From: Beijerinckiaceae bacterium
Lineage (GTDB): Bacteria > Pseudomonadota > Alphaproteobacteria > Rhizobiales > Beijerinckiaceae
Reading direction: 5' to 3'
Assembly (NCBI GenBank): GCA_027533425.1
Contig: JAPZUD010000005.1
Location: forward strand, 124,001-188,000
Length of the DNA stretch: 64,000 nt
A program made the position numbers and the translations under genes. The notes beneath the pieces are model-generated. The model made no database searches and was not told the origin of the DNA. It saw only the letters and a program-made list of their open reading frames with translations. Below, piece by piece: positions 62,631 through 64,000 of the stretch (positions are counted from its first letter, which is position 1; every line of letters begins with the position of its first letter).

Positions 62631-63569
62631 ATGACCCGCTATCTCGCAACCCGCTTCGTGAGAGCCCTTCTCACGCTCCTTCTTTGCGTGAGCGCCGCCT
62701 TTGTTGTTCTGCGCCTGTCCGGGGACCCGACGGATATCCTGCTCCCCGAGGATGCATCGGCCGATACCCGCGCGGAATACCGCGCCCGCTGGGGGCTCGA
62801 CCGGACAATTCCCGAACAGTATTTTCGCTATCTCGCCAGTGTGCTGCGAGGAGATTTGGGGCTCTCCTTCGCCGATGGTCGGCCGGCCATCACGGTCATC
62901 CTCGAGGCCATCCCGAATACACTCATTCTCGGAAGCTCCGCGATTGTCCTGGCGCTGGCGGTGGGTATTCCACTGGGCGTTCTGGCGGCCCAGCACCGCA
63001 ACACGACCCTTGATCGCACAATCATGTCGTTTGCCGTCCTCGGCTTTTCGCTGCCGACTTTCTTTCTTGCCATCTTGCTCATCCTTCTTTTCGCACTGAC
63101 GCTGAGGTGGCTGCCCTCGTCCGGGACGGAAACCTGGCTTCACCTTCTTCTGCCAACAATCACCCTGGCGTCAGGTCTCCTCGGCAAGACCGCACGGTTT
63201 ACCCGAACATCGCTGCTCGAGGTGCTGAGCCAACCCTATATCCGGACGGCACGCGGGAAGGGCGTGCCTCGCCTCGGCGTCCTTCTGGGCCATGTGTTGC
63301 CGAATGCCGCTGTTCCACTCCTGATGTTTCTCGGGATCGAAATCGGCCTGGTTCTGGCTGGCGCCGTCGTCACGGAAACGATTTTCGCCTGGCCGGGTAT
63401 CGGGCGCCTGCTGGTCTCTGCTGCGGCGTCCCGTGATCTTCCGGTGGTCCAGGCAGCCATTCTTTTCGTTGCCGCGATCATCGTCCTGTCGAACCTGGCT
63501 GTCGATCTTGTCCACGCGATGGTTGACCCTCGGATCGATGCCTTCGGCACGAGGCATTCGCGCTCATGA
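62631..63569 (+). CDS. ABC transporter permease, DppB/GsiC type
   Basis: A 312-residue permease with about six helices. MTRYLATRFVRALLTLLLCV is the usual DppB-type start; the permease loop is YIRTARGKGVPRLGVLLGHV and TETIFAWPGIGRLLVSAAAS follows. Such systems import dipeptides, oligopeptides, glutathione or nickel. Its stop overlaps the next permease gene by four bases (ATGA). Confidence 0.92.
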   Translation: MTRYLATRFVRALLTLLLCVSAAFVVLRLSGDPTDILLPEDASADTRAEYRARWGLDRTIPEQYFRYLASVLRGDLGLSFADGRPAITVILEAIPNTLILGSSAIVLALAVGIPLGVLAAQHRNTTLDRTIMSFAVLGFSLPTFFLAILLILLFALTLRWLPSSGTETWLHLLLPTITLASGLLGKTARFTRTSLLEVLSQPYIRTARGKGVPRLGVLLGHVLPNAAVPLLMFLGIEIGLVLAGAVVTETIFAWPGIGRLLVSAAASRDLPVVQAAILFVAAIIVLSNLAVDLVHAMVDPRIDAFGTRHSRS

Positions 63570-64000
63570 GCGTCCAGGCGGAGACATTTTCCCCGGCCCG
63601 GCGGTCGATGCCCCTATCCATCCGTCTCGCGTTGGTCTTTCTGGCCGGCATGGCCCTGATCGCCCTGATCGCGCCATTGATCGCCCCATACGATTTTGCC
63701 CAGCAGAACCTTCTCCGGCGGTTGCGACCTCCGGTCTTCTGGGGAGGCGATTGGGCCTATCCGCTTGGAACGGACAATCTTGGGCGGGATATTCTGAGCC
63801 GGCTCATTTATGGCATCCGGACATCCATCGCCGTCGCGATGGCAGGCACACTCATCGGGGCTGTCTTCGGTTCGCTGCTGGGTTATCTGGCAACCCGCCG
63901 GCGTGGTCTCGTCGAAGAAATCATCATGATGATGGTGGATGTGCAAGCGGCCCTGCCGGCCTTCTTCATCGCCATTGCCTGCATCGCGCTGATGGGATCG
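63566..64000 (+). CDS. ABC transporter permease, DppC/GsiD type (cut by window end)
   Basis: The first 145 codons of the partner permease. A hydrophobic first helix (LALVFLAGMALIALIAPLIA) is followed by the DppC hallmark HxLGTDxLGRDxxSR in the form YPLGTDNLGRDILSRLIYGI. The frame is open to the window edge. The rest, and probably ATPase and binding-protein genes, lie to the right. Confidence 0.92.
   Translation, partial: MSVQAETFSPARRSMPLSIRLALVFLAGMALIALIAPLIAPYDFAQQNLLRRLRPPVFWGGDWAYPLGTDNLGRDILSRLIYGIRTSIAVAMAGTLIGAVFGSLLGYLATRRRGLVEEIIMMMVDVQAALPAFFIAIACIALMGS

Overview
This is a GC-rich, densely coded stretch of a bacterial chromosome. Gene content points to an alphaproteobacterium, most likely Hyphomicrobiales (Rhizobiales): a fused NarK1-NarK2, NnrU, an NsrR/RIC pair, a rhodanese-ChrB fusion and an rsr/rtc locus with Y RNAs. 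The assignment rests on gene families only. No rRNA, CRISPR array or ordinary decoding tRNA was found.

The outstanding region is 1.4-7.9 kb, an RNA-repair locus. The sigma54 activator RtcR (minus strand) faces a sigma54 promoter (3191-3206) that drives rsr (Ro60/TROVE ring protein), four tandem non-coding Y RNAs (4851-5410), rtcB (RNA ligase) and rtcA (RNA 3'-phosphate cyclase), ended by an intrinsic terminator. All four RNAs share two helices that keep pairing while their sequences differ, and the Ro-binding motif GNCGAANG. Their heads differ: Y1 has two plain hairpins, Y2 is a YrlA-type tRNA mimic opened at the anticodon stem, Y3 folds as a nearly complete tRNA cloverleaf opened at the D loop with UUCG and GCAA caps, and Y4 is a reduced version. 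A second RNA-repair module, release factor PrfH with RtcB2, lies at 21.0-22.9 kb.

Between and after these are: an uptake region with a PhnSTU-like and a PhnCDE-like ABC transporter flanked by two phosphatase-family genes (8.3-16.7 kb); an XRE regulator with a divergent membrane protein, a lysozyme-inhibitor-like secreted protein, an aquaporin and a HEAT-repeat protein (17-21 kb); and a catabolic-looking operon of two SDRs, a TRIC-type channel, a 2-hydroxyacid dehydrogenase, an AlgE-like barrel and MarC (23.3-29.5 kb).

Chromate resistance (chrA, rhodanese-ChrB) and nitric-oxide stress genes (nsrR facing ric over a 15-bp inverted repeat) lead into a 13-kb minus-strand nitrate respiration operon, narK-narG-narH-narJ-narI-ppiC-orf-hemerythrin-can-mogA-DUF2478 (47.6 down to 34.3 kb). 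It faces a Crp/Fnr regulator and nnrU, with two perfect FNR-type boxes between.

A copper block follows (cytochrome b561, multicopper oxidase, small membrane protein, DUF411 protein, cueR and copA around a perfect CueR box). A decayed IS3-family element (55545-56749) sits among gene debris. The right end holds a GST, a small conserved-looking protein, a LysR regulator facing an epimerase-like gene and a membrane protein, a transglutaminase-like protein, and the start of a dipeptide-type ABC transporter cut by the window edge.
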